Part shown: piece after piece, positions 8,968 through 18,234 of the stretch
How positions within the stretch are numbered: the stretch's first letter is position 1
Layout of the letters: every line of letters starts with the position of its first letter
Source of the DNA: Bacteroidota bacterium
GTDB lineage: Bacteria; Bacteroidota; Bacteroidia; Chitinophagales; Chitinophagaceae
NCBI GenBank assembly: GCA_005882315.1
Contig: VBAR01000001.1
Location: forward strand, 2,429,736 to 2,493,735
Direction: 5' to 3'
DNA: 64,000 nucleotides
Notes under the pieces: generated by a model
What the model was told of the DNA's origin: nothing
Database searches by the model: none
What the model saw: only the letters and a program-made list of their open reading frames with translations
Made by a program: the position numbers and the translations under genes

Positions 8968-9045
8968 CCACAGAGAACCTCAGAGTTTAGGGAGAGCCAC
9001 AGAGAAAATCTCTGTGGCTCTCAATTCCTCAGTGGTTCTCTGTGG
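8968..9045. repeat. Nested palindromic intergenic element
   Basis: Outer arms CCACAGAGAACC (8968-8979) and GGTTCTCTGTGG (9034-9045) enclose a perfect 14-bp hairpin, GAGAGCCACAGAGA (8992-9005) against 9009-9022 with an AAA loop. No T run follows, so it is not a plain terminator. It lies between the divergent cphA and aminotransferase genes, 40 bp before the ATG at 9086. Confidence 0.75.
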
Positions 9046-9085
9046 GCTGAAAAACTTTTCGCTACATTTATACAAACTAACAGTG

Positions 9086-10381
9086 ATGATATCCGACAAC
9101 CGTAGAAAATTTTTAAAAAAAGCTGGTGCATTTTCAGCCTTATCCATTTTTACTGCACTAACTAAACCGATGTGGGCCAGGAACCTTGATGCAGCATTAA
9201 AAAATGCAGAAGGAATTCCACCGGATGATCTTGCTAGTGAAGAAGATTTCTGGTATTATATTCAGCAATCATTTACTATATCTCCTTATTTAATTAACCT
9301 GAATAATGGTGGTGTTAGTCCCGCACCTAAAACTGTGCAGGAAGCAATGAAGCGTTATTATGATTACAGCAATGAAGCGCCGAGTTATTATATGTGGCGG
9401 TTGCTTGACCAGGGCCGTGAGCCTTTGAGAAAGCATATGGCAAAAATGGCTGGATGTGATGCAGAGGAAGTTGCTATTAACCGCAATTCATCAGAAGGAT
9501 TAGAGACGGTGATTTTTGGGTTACAGTTAAAAGCTGGTGATGAAGTAGTGGCAGCAAAGCAAGATTATCCAAATGTCGTGAATGCTTATAAGCAGAGAGA
9601 AATGCGGGATGGAATAAAAATGAACTGGATAAATCTCGAACTGCCAAGTGAGGATGAAAATTATTTAGTGAGCCAGTATGTAAAAGCATTTACACCAAAG
9701 ACAAAAATTGTACATATCACGCATATCATCAACTGGAATGGACAGATACTACCGGTGAAAAAGATCGCTGCAGAGGCGCATAAGCGGGGAATTGAAGTAG
9801 TGGTAGATGGTGCACATAGTCTTTTTCATTTCGATTTTAAAATTTCGGACCTTGACTGTGATTATTTTGCAAGCAGCCTGCATAAATGGTTGTATGCGCC
9901 TATTGGTAGCGGTATGTTGTATGTGCGGAAAGAAAAGATCAAGAGCATATACCCGATGTTTGCAATGGGTGATCCGATGAAAGATGATATCCGAAAATTT
10001 GAAGCATTAGGTACAAGACCTTTCTTTATTGAACAAGCAATTAGTAAAGCATTAGAATTTCATGAAATGATCGGCAATGAAAGAAAGGAAAAGCGATTGC
10101 ACTATTTAAAGAATTACTGGTTTGATAAAGTAAAAAATACACCAAAAGTAAAACTGCATACTTCCTTTTCTCCTAAATGGGGCTGCGCCATCGGTAATGT
10201 TTCTGTAGAAGGTAAAAAGCCAGCCGAACTGGATTCATACCTGCTTGATAAATATAAAGTGCATACCGTAGGAATTGAATGGGAGAATATAAAAAGTGTG
10301 AGAGTAACTCCGAATGTATATACTACTACGAATAACCTCGATATATTGGTAGAAGGAATAAACACATTTGCAAAGACATGA
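9086..10381 (+). CDS. Tat-exported class V aminotransferase / isopenicillin-N-epimerase-like PLP protein
   Basis: The ATG at 9086 gives 431 residues. It is chosen because it is followed at once by the twin-arginine signal NRRKFLKKAGAFSALSIF; the upstream open frame from a TTG only translates the repeat elements. PLP-enzyme landmarks are the Asp-containing VVVDGAHSLFHFD and the Schiff-base lysine in SSLHKWLYAP (Lys267), as in the NifS/isopenicillin-N-epimerase branch of class V. Export as a folded, cofactor-loaded protein to the periplasm is therefore likely. Actual chemistry (epimerase, lyase or desulfurase-like) is unknown. It starts the rightward group with an amino acid permease and cyanophycinase, which suggests an amino acid substrate; this link is inference. 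Confidence 0.8.
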   Translation: MISDNRRKFLKKAGAFSALSIFTALTKPMWARNLDAALKNAEGIPPDDLASEEDFWYYIQQSFTISPYLINLNNGGVSPAPKTVQEAMKRYYDYSNEAPSYYMWRLLDQGREPLRKHMAKMAGCDAEEVAINRNSSEGLETVIFGLQLKAGDEVVAAKQDYPNVVNAYKQREMRDGIKMNWINLELPSEDENYLVSQYVKAFTPKTKIVHITHIINWNGQILPVKKIAAEAHKRGIEVVVDGAHSLFHFDFKISDLDCDYFASSLHKWLYAPIGSGMLYVRKEKIKSIYPMFAMGDPMKDDIRKFEALGTRPFFIEQAISKALEFHEMIGNERKEKRLHYLKNYWFDKVKNTPKVKLHTSFSPKWGCAIGNVSVEGKKPAELDSYLLDKYKVHTVGIEWENIKSVRVTPNVYTTTNNLDILVEGINTFAKT

Positions 10382-10470
10382 TTTATTATTTCTGATTTCG
10401 CAAGCAGAATGAACGGGTGTTACCAATTTTTATAATGAAAGCCAATTAAATTACAGTTTGATTTTCTTTC

Positions 10471-11796
10471 ATGCCCACACTCCAAAACCGAAAAATAAAT
10501 TTACTACAGGCTACTACTATCAACATGATTGATATGGTTGGTATCGGCCCCTTTGTGGTAATGCCTTTTGTAGTAAGCCAGTTCAACAGCGGATTATTTT
10601 TATGGGCATGGATATTCGGCGCTGTGACTGCATTGGTTGATGCAATGATCTGGAGTGAACTTGGCGCAGCTTATCCATTGGCGGGAGGTACTTATAATTT
10701 TCATCGCATTGCTTTCGGCGAGAAGTATGGAAAACTGATGAGCTTTTTGTTTGTATGGCAAACAGCAATTCAGGCGCCGCTGGTCGTAGCTTCCGGTGCC
10801 ATCGGCTTTGCACAATACCTTACTTATATTGTTGATTTGAGTTTTATTGAACAAAAAATTGTTTCAGGGTCATTGGTGATCTTAGTTTTCATTTTGCTAT
10901 ACAGAAAAATAGAAGCGATTGGAAAAATTTCAGTCGCAATGGGTATAGTGGTTGTGTTGACTATTACTTGGATCATTATCAGTGGGCTTTCAAATTTTCA
11001 TAACCCGGTTAAACTGTTACCAGAAGCCAGCGAATCATTTTTCAGTTTAGCATTTTGGGCAGCGGTGGGACATGCTTCTGTAAAAACAGTTTATAGTTAT
11101 TTGGGATATTATAATGTTTGTCATCTCGGCAGCGAAATAAAAAGACCGGAGGTGAATATTCCAAGGAGTATTTTTATTTCTATTGCAGGCATCACTTTGC
11201 TCTACCTGTTAATGAATATAAGTGTGATGGGAGTAGTGCCATGGCAATCTGTAAAACCTGATGATAAATATTTGGTTAGTTCATTTATGGAACAGCTGCA
11301 CGGGCCGCAGGCAGGTATTATTGTTACTGTTTTGATCTTGTGTATTGCCCTTTCATCTTTGTTTGCAGTTGTGCTGGGTTATTCGAGAGTGCCTTATGCA
11401 GCTGCTGTCGACGGTAATTTCTTTAAAATATTTTCAAAGCTGCATCCCACCAAAAACTTTCCTTACATCTCACTCATATTTCTTTGTGCACTCGGTTTTA
11501 TTTTCAGTTTATTCATGAAGCTGAGCGAAGTGATCTCGTCCATTCTTGCCATGCGCATCATTGTACAATTTATCGGGCAGGGTGTAGGTGTTTCGTTATT
11601 GCGGAAAAGATTTGGCTCAAAGAATCTTCCTTTTAAAATGTGGTTGTTTCCACTGCCTGTGATTGTTTCTATTTGTATCTGGCTTTTTCTTTTATTCTCT
11701 ACCGGTTGGTTTGCTTTGTGGGGGAGTTTGATAGCCGCAGCAGGAGTGGTAGTCTATTTTATGGTGAATAGAATTACCCAACGTACAAGTGAGTGA
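10471..11796 (+). CDS. APC-family amino acid permease
   Basis: The 441-residue protein is hydrophobic throughout with about twelve membrane segments. The N-terminal motif (INMIDMVGIGPFVVMP) and the following GAAYPLAGGTYNFH are characteristic of the APC superfamily, which imports or exchanges amino acids or polyamines. It lies 89 bp after the aminotransferase gene and 126 bp before cyanophycinase, on the same strand, so transport of cyanophycin amino acids (Arg, Asp) or of the aminotransferase product is plausible but unproven. The last codons run into a copy of the dispersed repeat, so the C-terminal few residues may have been altered by its insertion. Confidence 0.83.
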   Translation: MPTLQNRKINLLQATTINMIDMVGIGPFVVMPFVVSQFNSGLFLWAWIFGAVTALVDAMIWSELGAAYPLAGGTYNFHRIAFGEKYGKLMSFLFVWQTAIQAPLVVASGAIGFAQYLTYIVDLSFIEQKIVSGSLVILVFILLYRKIEAIGKISVAMGIVVVLTITWIIISGLSNFHNPVKLLPEASESFFSLAFWAAVGHASVKTVYSYLGYYNVCHLGSEIKRPEVNIPRSIFISIAGITLLYLLMNISVMGVVPWQSVKPDDKYLVSSFMEQLHGPQAGIIVTVLILCIALSSLFAVVLGYSRVPYAAAVDGNFFKIFSKLHPTKNFPYISLIFLCALGFIFSLFMKLSEVISSILAMRIIVQFIGQGVGVSLLRKRFGSKNLPFKMWLFPLPVIVSICIWLFLLFSTGWFALWGSLIAAAGVVVYFMVNRITQRTSE

Positions 11797-11834
11797 CACA
11801 ACGAAATTTTAATAGTAGTACTACAGTTTGTGCC
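11783..11834 (+). repeat. Dispersed intergenic repeat, copy 2
   Basis: It starts with GTACAAGTGAGTGACACAAC and has the AATAGTAGTAC core at 11811-11821. It aligns base by base with the reverse complement of 8890-8942. The first 14 bp, including the stop codon, belong to the permease gene. Confidence 0.65.
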
Positions 11835-11922
11835 CTAATTTTCCACATATTCACAAAATGTTTGGTATAGTAAATACGTTATAATCATTCTGATTATATT
11901 TGAAAAAATCAAACCCTTTTGA

Positions 11923-12816
11923 ATGATTGTTCCTAAAGGAAAACTGATTGCAGTTGGCGGCGCTGAAGATAAAGGCGCTGACTCCGAAACCGGGGAAATT
12001 CACCGCAATAATCTTAATTTTTTTGAACTACAGATACTTCGCCGTGTGGTGGAAGAGGCTGGCGGCATCAATGCAAGGATCGAAATTATCACCACAGCTT
12101 CTACGATCCCCTATGAGGTCGGCGAGAATTATATGAATGCATTCGGCAAGATCGGTTGTGTGAACGTGGGTGTAATGCATATACGTAACCGCCAGGATAC
12201 AGCAAATTCAGAGTATATTGAACGAATAAAAGTATGTGATGCCGTAATGTTCAGCGGTGGTAATCAATTAAGATTAAGTGTAACGGATGGGGGTACCGAG
12301 TTTCTTTCCATCATGAAGAAACGCTATATGGAGGAAAATTTCCTTATCGCCGGAACGAGTGCAGGCGCCATGGCTATGAGTAAAACAATGATCTATGAAG
12401 GCAATGCAACAAGGGCACACCTGAAAGGCGAAGTGAAAATGACAAGCGGTCTCGGGTTTATTGATACGATCATCATCGACTCGCATTTTGAAAAGCGGGG
12501 ACGTTTTGGAAGATTGGTACAGGCTGTTGCGACAAATCCTTCATCTATTGGTATTGGACTTGGAGAAGATACTGGTATGCTGATCACTGAAGGGAATAAA
12601 ATGGAAGCGATTGGCAGCGGGCTGGTGGTAATTATTGATGGGCATGATATTTTACACTCCAATATTGCAGATATACCGGATGGCAATCCTGTTTCAATTG
12701 AAAATCTGAAAGTTCATTTCTGCGAAAAAGGAAACGGCTACATTATTAATGAAAGAAAATTCTTAATGGAAGCCAGTGATGGTGCCGTTGTAAAGAAACA
12801 GGTGGATGTAGAGTAA
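11923..12816 (+). CDS. cphB: Cyanophycinase (peptidase S51)
   Basis: The 297-residue protein has the family start GKLIAVGGAEDKG and the nucleophile elbow GTSAGAMAMS with Ser146, the serine exopeptidase site of family S51. SGGNQLRL and GIGLGEDTGM are further conserved blocks. Cyanophycinase removes beta-Asp-Arg dipeptides from the end of cyanophycin, the first step of mobilisation. There is no signal peptide, which fits an intracellular enzyme for the organism's own granules rather than a secreted CphE. It lies downstream of the PLP enzyme and the permease, and cphA is divergent 3 kb away, so synthesis and breakdown are in one neighbourhood. A clear terminator follows. Confidence 0.93.
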   Translation: MIVPKGKLIAVGGAEDKGADSETGEIHRNNLNFFELQILRRVVEEAGGINARIEIITTASTIPYEVGENYMNAFGKIGCVNVGVMHIRNRQDTANSEYIERIKVCDAVMFSGGNQLRLSVTDGGTEFLSIMKKRYMEENFLIAGTSAGAMAMSKTMIYEGNATRAHLKGEVKMTSGLGFIDTIIIDSHFEKRGRFGRLVQAVATNPSSIGIGLGEDTGMLITEGNKMEAIGSGLVVIIDGHDILHSNIADIPDGNPVSIENLKVHFCEKGNGYIINERKFLMEASDGAVVKKQVDVE

Positions 12817-12842
12817 GTTTTGATTTTAATGTTAAATATGGG

Positions 12843-12871
12843 AGCATTCTTTGATGAAAGGATGCTTTTTT
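12843..12871 (+). terminator. Terminator after cphB
   Basis: A 10-bp stem with one G-U pair (12843-12852 against 12857-12866), a GATG loop and a T run lie 27 bp after the cyanophycinase stop. Confidence 0.8.
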
Positions 12872-12961
12872 AATATAAATCCTGTTATCTTCATTTCCCC
12901 TTTTCCGTCCTTTGTCACTATTTTAATTCAGCCCCTTCACCTTTTAAAAAAATCAACAATT

Positions 12962-14896
12962 ATGAAATTGAATCAGAAACTATTCTTGCTGTTTGCAGCA
13001 GGCGCAATGTTATTTATTACTGCATGCAATACAAAAACCGCTATCGAAGAAAAGCCGCCATTGATACCGGTGGAAGAATTTTTTAAGAATCCTGAAAAAT
13101 TCAGCTGGCAGATATCTCCCGATGGAGAATATATTTCTTACCTATCGCCTTATAAAGGCCATACGAATGTGCATGTTCGGAAAATATCAGACACAGTTGG
13201 TGTTCCTGTTACCAATGATACTTTGCGTAATATCTGGACCTATCAATGGAAAGGTAACCGCATTCTTTACCTGCAGGATGTTGGCGGTGATGAGAACTTC
13301 CAATTGTTTTCAGTTGCTATTGATGGCAAAGATGTAAAAGCACTAACGCCTTTTGCTAAAGTGCGGACAGGCATATTGAATGACCTGAGGTATGTAGCCG
13401 GTAAAGAAAAAGAAGTAATGATAACAATGAATAAGCGGGATGCAAGGTTTTTTGATCCTTATAGTGTGAATATTGAAACTGGCGAGCTGAAGGTGCTTTT
13501 TCAAAATGATAAAAACTATGATGGCTGGTTTACCGATAACGATGGAGTGATCCGCATTGCTACAAAGACAGACGGAGTAAATACAACTTATTTTCAACGT
13601 GCATCTGAAACAGAACCTTTCGATTCTTTTCTGAACACAAGCTTTAAAGATATTTTTGGCATCCAGTTTTTTACGTTTGATAATAAAAATATTTATGCCG
13701 CTTCCAATATCGGTCGGGATAAAACAGGGATCATCGAGTATGACCTTTCAACTAAAAAAGAAGTAAGAGAACTATACAGCAATCCTGACTATGATGTTGA
13801 CGGGTTAGGCAAATCTCAAAAAAGAAAAGTACTGACTGCAGTTTATTATACTTCCTGGAAAGGTGAGCAACATTTCCTGGATAAAGAATCAGAGGATGAA
13901 TATAATAAAATGAAGAAAAAATTTGATGGTTACGAAGTAGGCATTTATGGCAGTAATAATTCAGAAGATAAATCCATCGTAGCGATAGGAAATGATAAAC
14001 TTGCGGCACGTTATTATTTCTATGATAAACAATCAGGCGAAACAAAATTATTAGGCGAAGCTTTTCCACGGTTGAATGAAAAAGATATGGCAACTACAAA
14101 ACCGATAGAATATAAATCAAGGGATGGATTAACAATACATGGATATCTTACTTTACCAAAAGGAGTGGATCCGAAGAATATCCCTGTAGTAGTAAATCCG
14201 CATGGTGGCCCGTGGGCAAGAGATTCATGGGGCTTCAATTGGGAGGCACAATTCCTTGCAAATCGTGGTTATGGCGTATTGCAAATGAATTTCCGCGGTT
14301 CAACCGGTTATGGAAAGGAATTCTGGATGAAGAGTTTCAAACAATGGGGCAAAACAATGCAGGATGATATAACAGATGGTGTGCAATGGTTGATAAAAGA
14401 AGGAATTGCAGATCCGAAACGAGTTGCTATTTATGGCGGCAGTTATGGCGGTTATGCAACATTGGCCGGCGTTGCATTTACTCCTGATCTTTATGCCGCA
14501 GCTGTTGATTATGTCGGCGTAGCCAATATGTTCACATTTATGAAAACAATTCCTCCTTACTGGGAACCTTATAAAGCTATGTTTTATGAAATGGTTGGTG
14601 ATCCTGTAAAGGATAGTGCTTTACTGGCAGCCGCATCACCTGTAATGCATGCAGATAAGATTAAAACACCTTTGTTTGTAGCACAAGGAGCTAACGATCC
14701 GAGAGTAAATAAAGACGAAAGTGACCAAATGGTAGAAGCATTAAAGAAAAGGGGCGTAGATGTGGAGTATATGGTAAAGAATGATGAAGGTCATGGTTTT
14801 CAGAATGAAAACAACCGAACCGATTTTTATAAGTCGATGGAAAAGTTTTTTGCAAAACACCTTACAGAGAAAAAAGAGGAATCAAAAAAACAATGA
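12962..14896 (+). CDS. S9-family serine peptidase (prolyl oligopeptidase type) lipoprotein
   Basis: The ATG at 12962 gives 644 residues starting with a signal peptide and the lipobox FITAC, so an envelope lipoprotein is expected; the longer open frame upstream adds only non-signal residues. Residues about 60-370 form the beta-propeller region. The C-terminal alpha/beta-hydrolase domain has GGSYGGYATL with Ser494, GANDPRV with Asp579 and EGHGF with His611, the S9 catalytic triad. NPHGGPWARDSWGF contains the HGGP oxyanion region. Family members cut short peptides, often after Pro or Ala. It is probably monocistronic, with terminators on both sides. Its closeness to cphB may be chance. Confidence 0.88.
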   Translation: MKLNQKLFLLFAAGAMLFITACNTKTAIEEKPPLIPVEEFFKNPEKFSWQISPDGEYISYLSPYKGHTNVHVRKISDTVGVPVTNDTLRNIWTYQWKGNRILYLQDVGGDENFQLFSVAIDGKDVKALTPFAKVRTGILNDLRYVAGKEKEVMITMNKRDARFFDPYSVNIETGELKVLFQNDKNYDGWFTDNDGVIRIATKTDGVNTTYFQRASETEPFDSFLNTSFKDIFGIQFFTFDNKNIYAASNIGRDKTGIIEYDLSTKKEVRELYSNPDYDVDGLGKSQKRKVLTAVYYTSWKGEQHFLDKESEDEYNKMKKKFDGYEVGIYGSNNSEDKSIVAIGNDKLAARYYFYDKQSGETKLLGEAFPRLNEKDMATTKPIEYKSRDGLTIHGYLTLPKGVDPKNIPVVVNPHGGPWARDSWGFNWEAQFLANRGYGVLQMNFRGSTGYGKEFWMKSFKQWGKTMQDDITDGVQWLIKEGIADPKRVAIYGGSYGGYATLAGVAFTPDLYAAAVDYVGVANMFTFMKTIPPYWEPYKAMFYEMVGDPVKDSALLAAASPVMHADKIKTPLFVAQGANDPRVNKDESDQMVEALKKRGVDVEYMVKNDEGHGFQNENNRTDFYKSMEKFFAKHLTEKKEESKKQ

Positions 14897-14916
14897 TCAT
14901 TTCGCAATAACTAATT

Positions 14917-14945
14917 AAAGTCCCGCACACAACGGGACTTTTTTA
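14917..14945 (+). terminator. Terminator after S9 peptidase gene
   Basis: The stem AAAGTCCCG (14917-14925) against 14933-14941 has a 7-base loop and runs into a T tract. Confidence 0.85.
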
Positions 14946-14971
14946 TTTATCTTGTCCTCAAAATTTATTGG

Positions 14972-15637
14972 ATGAAAAACATTTTAATCGTCGGTTTAGT
15001 TTTTATCACAATGTCATTCAGCTATCAGAAAAAGAACAAAGTAATATTCTTCGGTGATTCGATCACGCAGGCAGGTGTTCAGCAAGGTGGTTATATAGTT
15101 CGCATTGATAGTATGAGTCATGTTGAAGGAAAATCTGCTCAATATGAGTTTGTCGGTGCCGGTATTGGCGGCAATAAAGTGTACGATCTATACCTGAGAA
15201 TGGAGAATGATGTATTGGCAAAAACTCCTGATATTGTTTTTATATACATTGGTGTAAATGATGTGTGGCATAAAACAACATCGGGCACAGGCACAGATCC
15301 GGATAAATTTGAAAAATTTTACCAGGCTATTATTGATAAACTGGTCGCAAAGAATATTAAAGTGATCCTTTGCACACCGGCTGCAATAGGAGAGAAGACC
15401 GATTTCAGTAACCCTCAGGATGGCGATATGAATTATTACAGTAATATCATCCGGAATATCGCATTAAAGAACAAATTGACACTGGTTGATCTGAGGAAAT
15501 TATTTCTTGAGTATAACCTGAAAAACAATAAAGAAAATAAAGACCGCGGTATTCTTACAACCGATAGGGTACACCTGAATTCAACAGGTAATCAATTAGT
15601 AGCAGATGAAATGTGGAAAGTGATAAAAAAGTTATAA
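14972..15637 (+). CDS. SGNH/GDSL hydrolase, secreted
   Basis: The 221-residue protein begins with a short hydrophobic signal-like stretch (ILIVGLVFITMSFS). It has block I FFGDSITQ with the nucleophile Ser30, block II around GAGIGGNK, block III YIGVNDVW with the oxyanion Asn, and block V DRVHLN with Asp198 and His201. The complete set points to an active esterase, lipase or acetylhydrolase, probably acting on acylated carbohydrates in the periplasm or on the surface. The substrate is unknown. Its 3' end overlaps the convergent gene by 6 bp. Confidence 0.88.
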   Translation: MKNILIVGLVFITMSFSYQKKNKVIFFGDSITQAGVQQGGYIVRIDSMSHVEGKSAQYEFVGAGIGGNKVYDLYLRMENDVLAKTPDIVFIYIGVNDVWHKTTSGTGTDPDKFEKFYQAIIDKLVAKNIKVILCTPAAIGEKTDFSNPQDGDMNYYSNIIRNIALKNKLTLVDLRKLFLEYNLKNNKENKDRGILTTDRVHLNSTGNQLVADEMWKVIKKL

Positions 15638-16240
15638 GAGGCCTTTGTCAGATTCCCATTTGCGGGAAGACTTACCTTCATGTTCTATTACAGTGAAATT
15701 ATTTTCAGTCGCCCATTTCAACACTTTTTTACGTAATAGCTTGGGATAAAAATGGGTAGCAATATTTTTGCTGTTTGAGTATTCCGGGAACAAACCGATC
15801 ATACTTAATACATCATATGATGCTGCCGCACATCGCATACCAAATATTGCATAATCATAAGGTGTGTGCTTTGATAAGGAGTCAAAGAGCAACTGTAGTT
15901 CTGAAAATTGATCGACCGATACAGGAATAAATACTGTTGTCCACTTCGTGTTTGTAGTATCCCAGTATATTGAATTGTTTAATCTGAATCCGCCCGATGG
16001 TTTTTTATCTTTTGGAAATAAAGGATTATTGCCGGGCATAAAGTCCAGCACTTTGTCGCCGGCTTCTATATTTACATGGCCACCTTTTATTCCTCCGAAT
16101 TTTTTTGCTTCTATGTCTTTATATCCTTTTGCGGGTTTAGAGCCGTAAAGAAAATTTAGTCTGATAAAATGAATTAAACTGTCGTTTGCTGAACAACATG
16201 TAAAAAAACTGAATTGGAGTATTAGCAAAGCTATCCGCAT
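15632..16240 (-). CDS. Uncharacterised protein with paired His and Cys motifs
   Basis: I do not recognise this 202-residue protein by name. It has a hydrophobic N-terminus ending in FFTCCSAND, possibly a lipoprotein or signal peptide. Two blocks look conserved: GGIKGGHVNIEAG near residues 49-61 and YDYAIFGMRCAAASYDVLSMIG near 127-148. A His followed much later by a Cys at the start of a helix is the order found in circularly permuted papain-like (NlpC/P60) hydrolases, so a cell-wall amidase-like fold is possible; this is only a guess. The gene overlaps the SGNH hydrolase gene tail-to-tail. Confidence 0.6.
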   Translation of the reverse strand: MRIALLILQFSFFTCCSANDSLIHFIRLNFLYGSKPAKGYKDIEAKKFGGIKGGHVNIEAGDKVLDFMPGNNPLFPKDKKPSGGFRLNNSIYWDTTNTKWTTVFIPVSVDQFSELQLLFDSLSKHTPYDYAIFGMRCAAASYDVLSMIGLFPEYSNSKNIATHFYPKLLRKKVLKWATENNFTVIEHEGKSSRKWESDKGLL

Positions 16241-16301
16241 AGAATCCTGGAATGAAATTTAAAGCAATTTAACTCAGTATATCTTTAATCAGCGTATGCT
16301 G

Positions 16302-16967
16302 TTAAACAATTAACTTTTTTATCAGGTTTGAGATTTCTTCAGGCTGGTTCATGATCATCAGGTGGGTTCCTTTTTCAACCACATAATCAGCTTTTACCCT
16401 TCGGCAGGGAAGCAATTTGTCAGAACGGCCATGTATATGAATTATATTTTGTGGCACAACATTGTTTTTCCAGTAAAGTATTGAATGAATAGCCCACCTG
16501 GTAAAGCGGGTATCTGAATCATTCAGTATTTGTTTAAAAAGTTCTTTTTGTTTTTCTCCTTTTGGGCCGAAAAACAAACTACGGAATAAAGCAGCTTTTT
16601 TAAGCAGTGTCTGAGGCACCCATTTGTATACCGGTAAGTATTTGCCTGCCCTGTAAAGAGATGGAAATTCATTTGCAGTTTTATTGCTTGAAATAATAAT
16701 TGCTTTTATACCAGGGTCGGCTTTTGCCATTTCAGTAACAAGCATACCGCCAAATGAAACACCGATTATAATTGGGTGTTCCCCGCTGATCTGTTTTCTC
16801 AATCTCAATGCATAAGCTGCTAATGATTCATCCGGTAGTGGCTGTATCCAGTCAATAAAAACGGGATTACAGAAAGAAAGATCAAGAAGTGAAAAAGTAC
16901 GTTTATCAGCACCCAGGCCGCTGATAAAATAAACTTTTTGAAGGGATATAGCAGGATTATCCGACAC
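16302..16967 (-). CDS. Alpha/beta hydrolase
   Basis: The 221-residue protein has [12 protein letters not shown] near the start, the nucleophile elbow [12 protein letters not shown] with Ser71, HGRSDKLLP with the acid Asp, and [15 protein letters not shown] with the catalytic His. This is a minimal alpha/beta-hydrolase core without a large lid. The reaction is unknown. Its start overlaps the end of tyrS by 11 bp on the same strand, so the two are translated from one transcript, though no functional link to tRNA charging is evident. Confidence 0.8.
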   Translation of the reverse strand: MSDNPAISLQKVYFISGLGADKRTFSLLDLSFCNPVFIDWIQPLPDESLAAYALRLRKQISGEHPIIIGVSFGGMLVTEMAKADPGIKAIIISSNKTANEFPSLYRAGKYLPVYKWVPQTLLKKAALFRSLFFGPKGEKQKELFKQILNDSDTRFTRWAIHSILYWKNNVVPQNIIHIHGRSDKLLPCRRVKADYVVEKGTHLMIMNQPEEISNLIKKLIV

Positions 16968-18234
16968 TTATCAAAAAAATATTTTTCTTTCCTTTATTCA
17001 CCAATAAAAAGCGATCAAGCAGCAGGTGTGAAGCATCAATTTTAAAATCAACTGTTTCTACTTTTTTCCGATTAAGACTTATACCGCCACCCTGTACATT
17101 TTTACGGGCATTCCCTTTACTGTCGAAAATATTTGTTTCAGCAAGAAAAGAAACAATATCTATTCCAGAATGAATTTTATCTCTTGAAAAAGAAATTTGG
17201 GTAACACCCTGCATATCTTCAAAATCTTTTAATGTGAGTTCTTCTGCCGGTATATCTTTTTGTGTAAATGTTTTTTCTGTAGTTGTTAATGCTTCCTGCA
17301 ATGCATTTTCTCCATGCACAAAACGTGTAACTTCCTCTGCTAATCTTTTTTGTAAAATTCTTTTACCTGCATCTTTTTTATGTTCATCAAGAATTGAATT
17401 GATCTCAGCTTGTAGCAAAAAAGTAAAGATCTTGATCCATTTCTCTGCATCCTCATCACTTGCATTCAACCAGAACTGATAAAATTGGTAAGGAGTGGTT
17501 TTATTTGCATCCAACCATATATTCCCTTTTTCTGTTTTGCCAAACTTGCCGCCATCAGCTTTTGTTATTAACGGGCAGGTAAAAGCAAAGGCTTCACCAC
17601 CTTCTTTTCTTCTTATCAGTTCAGTACCGGTTACAATATTTCCCCATTGATCACTACCGCCCATTTGCAGTTTGGCATTTTTATTTTTATACAACCAGTA
17701 AAAATCATAACCCTGAACCAACTGGTAAGTGAATTCTGTAAAACTCATTCCTGTTTCACCTTCCAATCGTTTCTTCACACTGTCTTTACTCATCATGTAG
17801 TTCACTGTGATATGTTTGCCCACATCACGAATAAAATTCAGAAAACTAAAATCTTTAAACCAGTCATAATTGTTCACCATTTCTGCGCAGTTTGTTTTCG
17901 ATGTATCGAAGTCTAGATACTGCATCAATTGTTTTTTTACACCTTCCTGGTTATGCCGTAAAACATCTTCACTTAATAAATTTCTTTCTTCGCTTTTTCC
18001 GCTTGGATCACCAACCATGCCTGTAGCGCCACCTATTAAGGCAATCGGTTTGTGTCCGGCTTTTTGAAAATGCACCAGCAATAAAATAGGAACAAGGCTT
18101 CCGATATGCAGGCTATCTGCGGTCGGATCAAAGCCGATATAGGCAGTTGTCATTTCCTTTTTCAGCTGCTCTTCAGTGCCCGGCATGATGTCCTGTATCA
18201 TCCCTCTCCATCGTAATTCTTCTATCAAGTTCAT
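16957..18234 (-). CDS. tyrS: Tyrosyl-tRNA synthetase
   Basis: Starting at MNLIEEL, where the family similarity begins, the protein has 425 residues, normal for bacterial TyrRS; an upstream extension of 51 codons in the open frame has no similarity and is left out. The class I signatures are HIGS at residues 43-46 and KFGKT at 230-234 (the KMSKS loop). [12 protein letters not shown] near 190 is the tyrosine-specific pocket region. The C-terminus (SLNRKKVE...[15 protein letters not shown]) forms an S4-type RNA-binding domain. It charges tRNA-Tyr; a tRNA-Tyr gene is present at 35955. It is the first gene of a two-gene transcript with the alpha/beta hydrolase. Confidence 0.97.
   Translation of the reverse strand: MNLIEELRWRGMIQDIMPGTEEQLKKEMTTAYIGFDPTADSLHIGSLVPILLLVHFQKAGHKPIALIGGATGMVGDPSGKSEERNLLSEDVLRHNQEGVKKQLMQYLDFDTSKTNCAEMVNNYDWFKDFSFLNFIRDVGKHITVNYMMSKDSVKKRLEGETGMSFTEFTYQLVQGYDFYWLYKNKNAKLQMGGSDQWGNIVTGTELIRRKEGGEAFAFTCPLITKADGGKFGKTEKGNIWLDANKTTPYQFYQFWLNASDEDAEKWIKIFTFLLQAEINSILDEHKKDAGKRILQKRLAEEVTRFVHGENALQEALTTTEKTFTQKDIPAEELTLKDFEDMQGVTQISFSRDKIHSGIDIVSFLAETNIFDSKGNARKNVQGGGISLNRKKVETVDFKIDASHLLLDRFLLVNKGKKNIFLISVG

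Noticed and set aside
8924-9085. An open frame from a TTG extends the aminotransferase upstream by 54 codons.
   Set aside because: It translates only the dispersed repeat and the nested hairpin, and would hide the Tat signal. The ATG at 9086 is better.
11861-11902. TTTG at 11861 with TATATTTG at 11895 as a cphB promoter.
   Set aside because: The gap of about 30 bp is too long for the Bacteroidota promoter; the second box alone is weak evidence in an AT-rich gap.
12851-12961. Upstream extension of the S9 peptidase frame.
   Set aside because: It begins inside the cphB terminator hairpin; the ATG at 12962 gives a proper lipoprotein signal.
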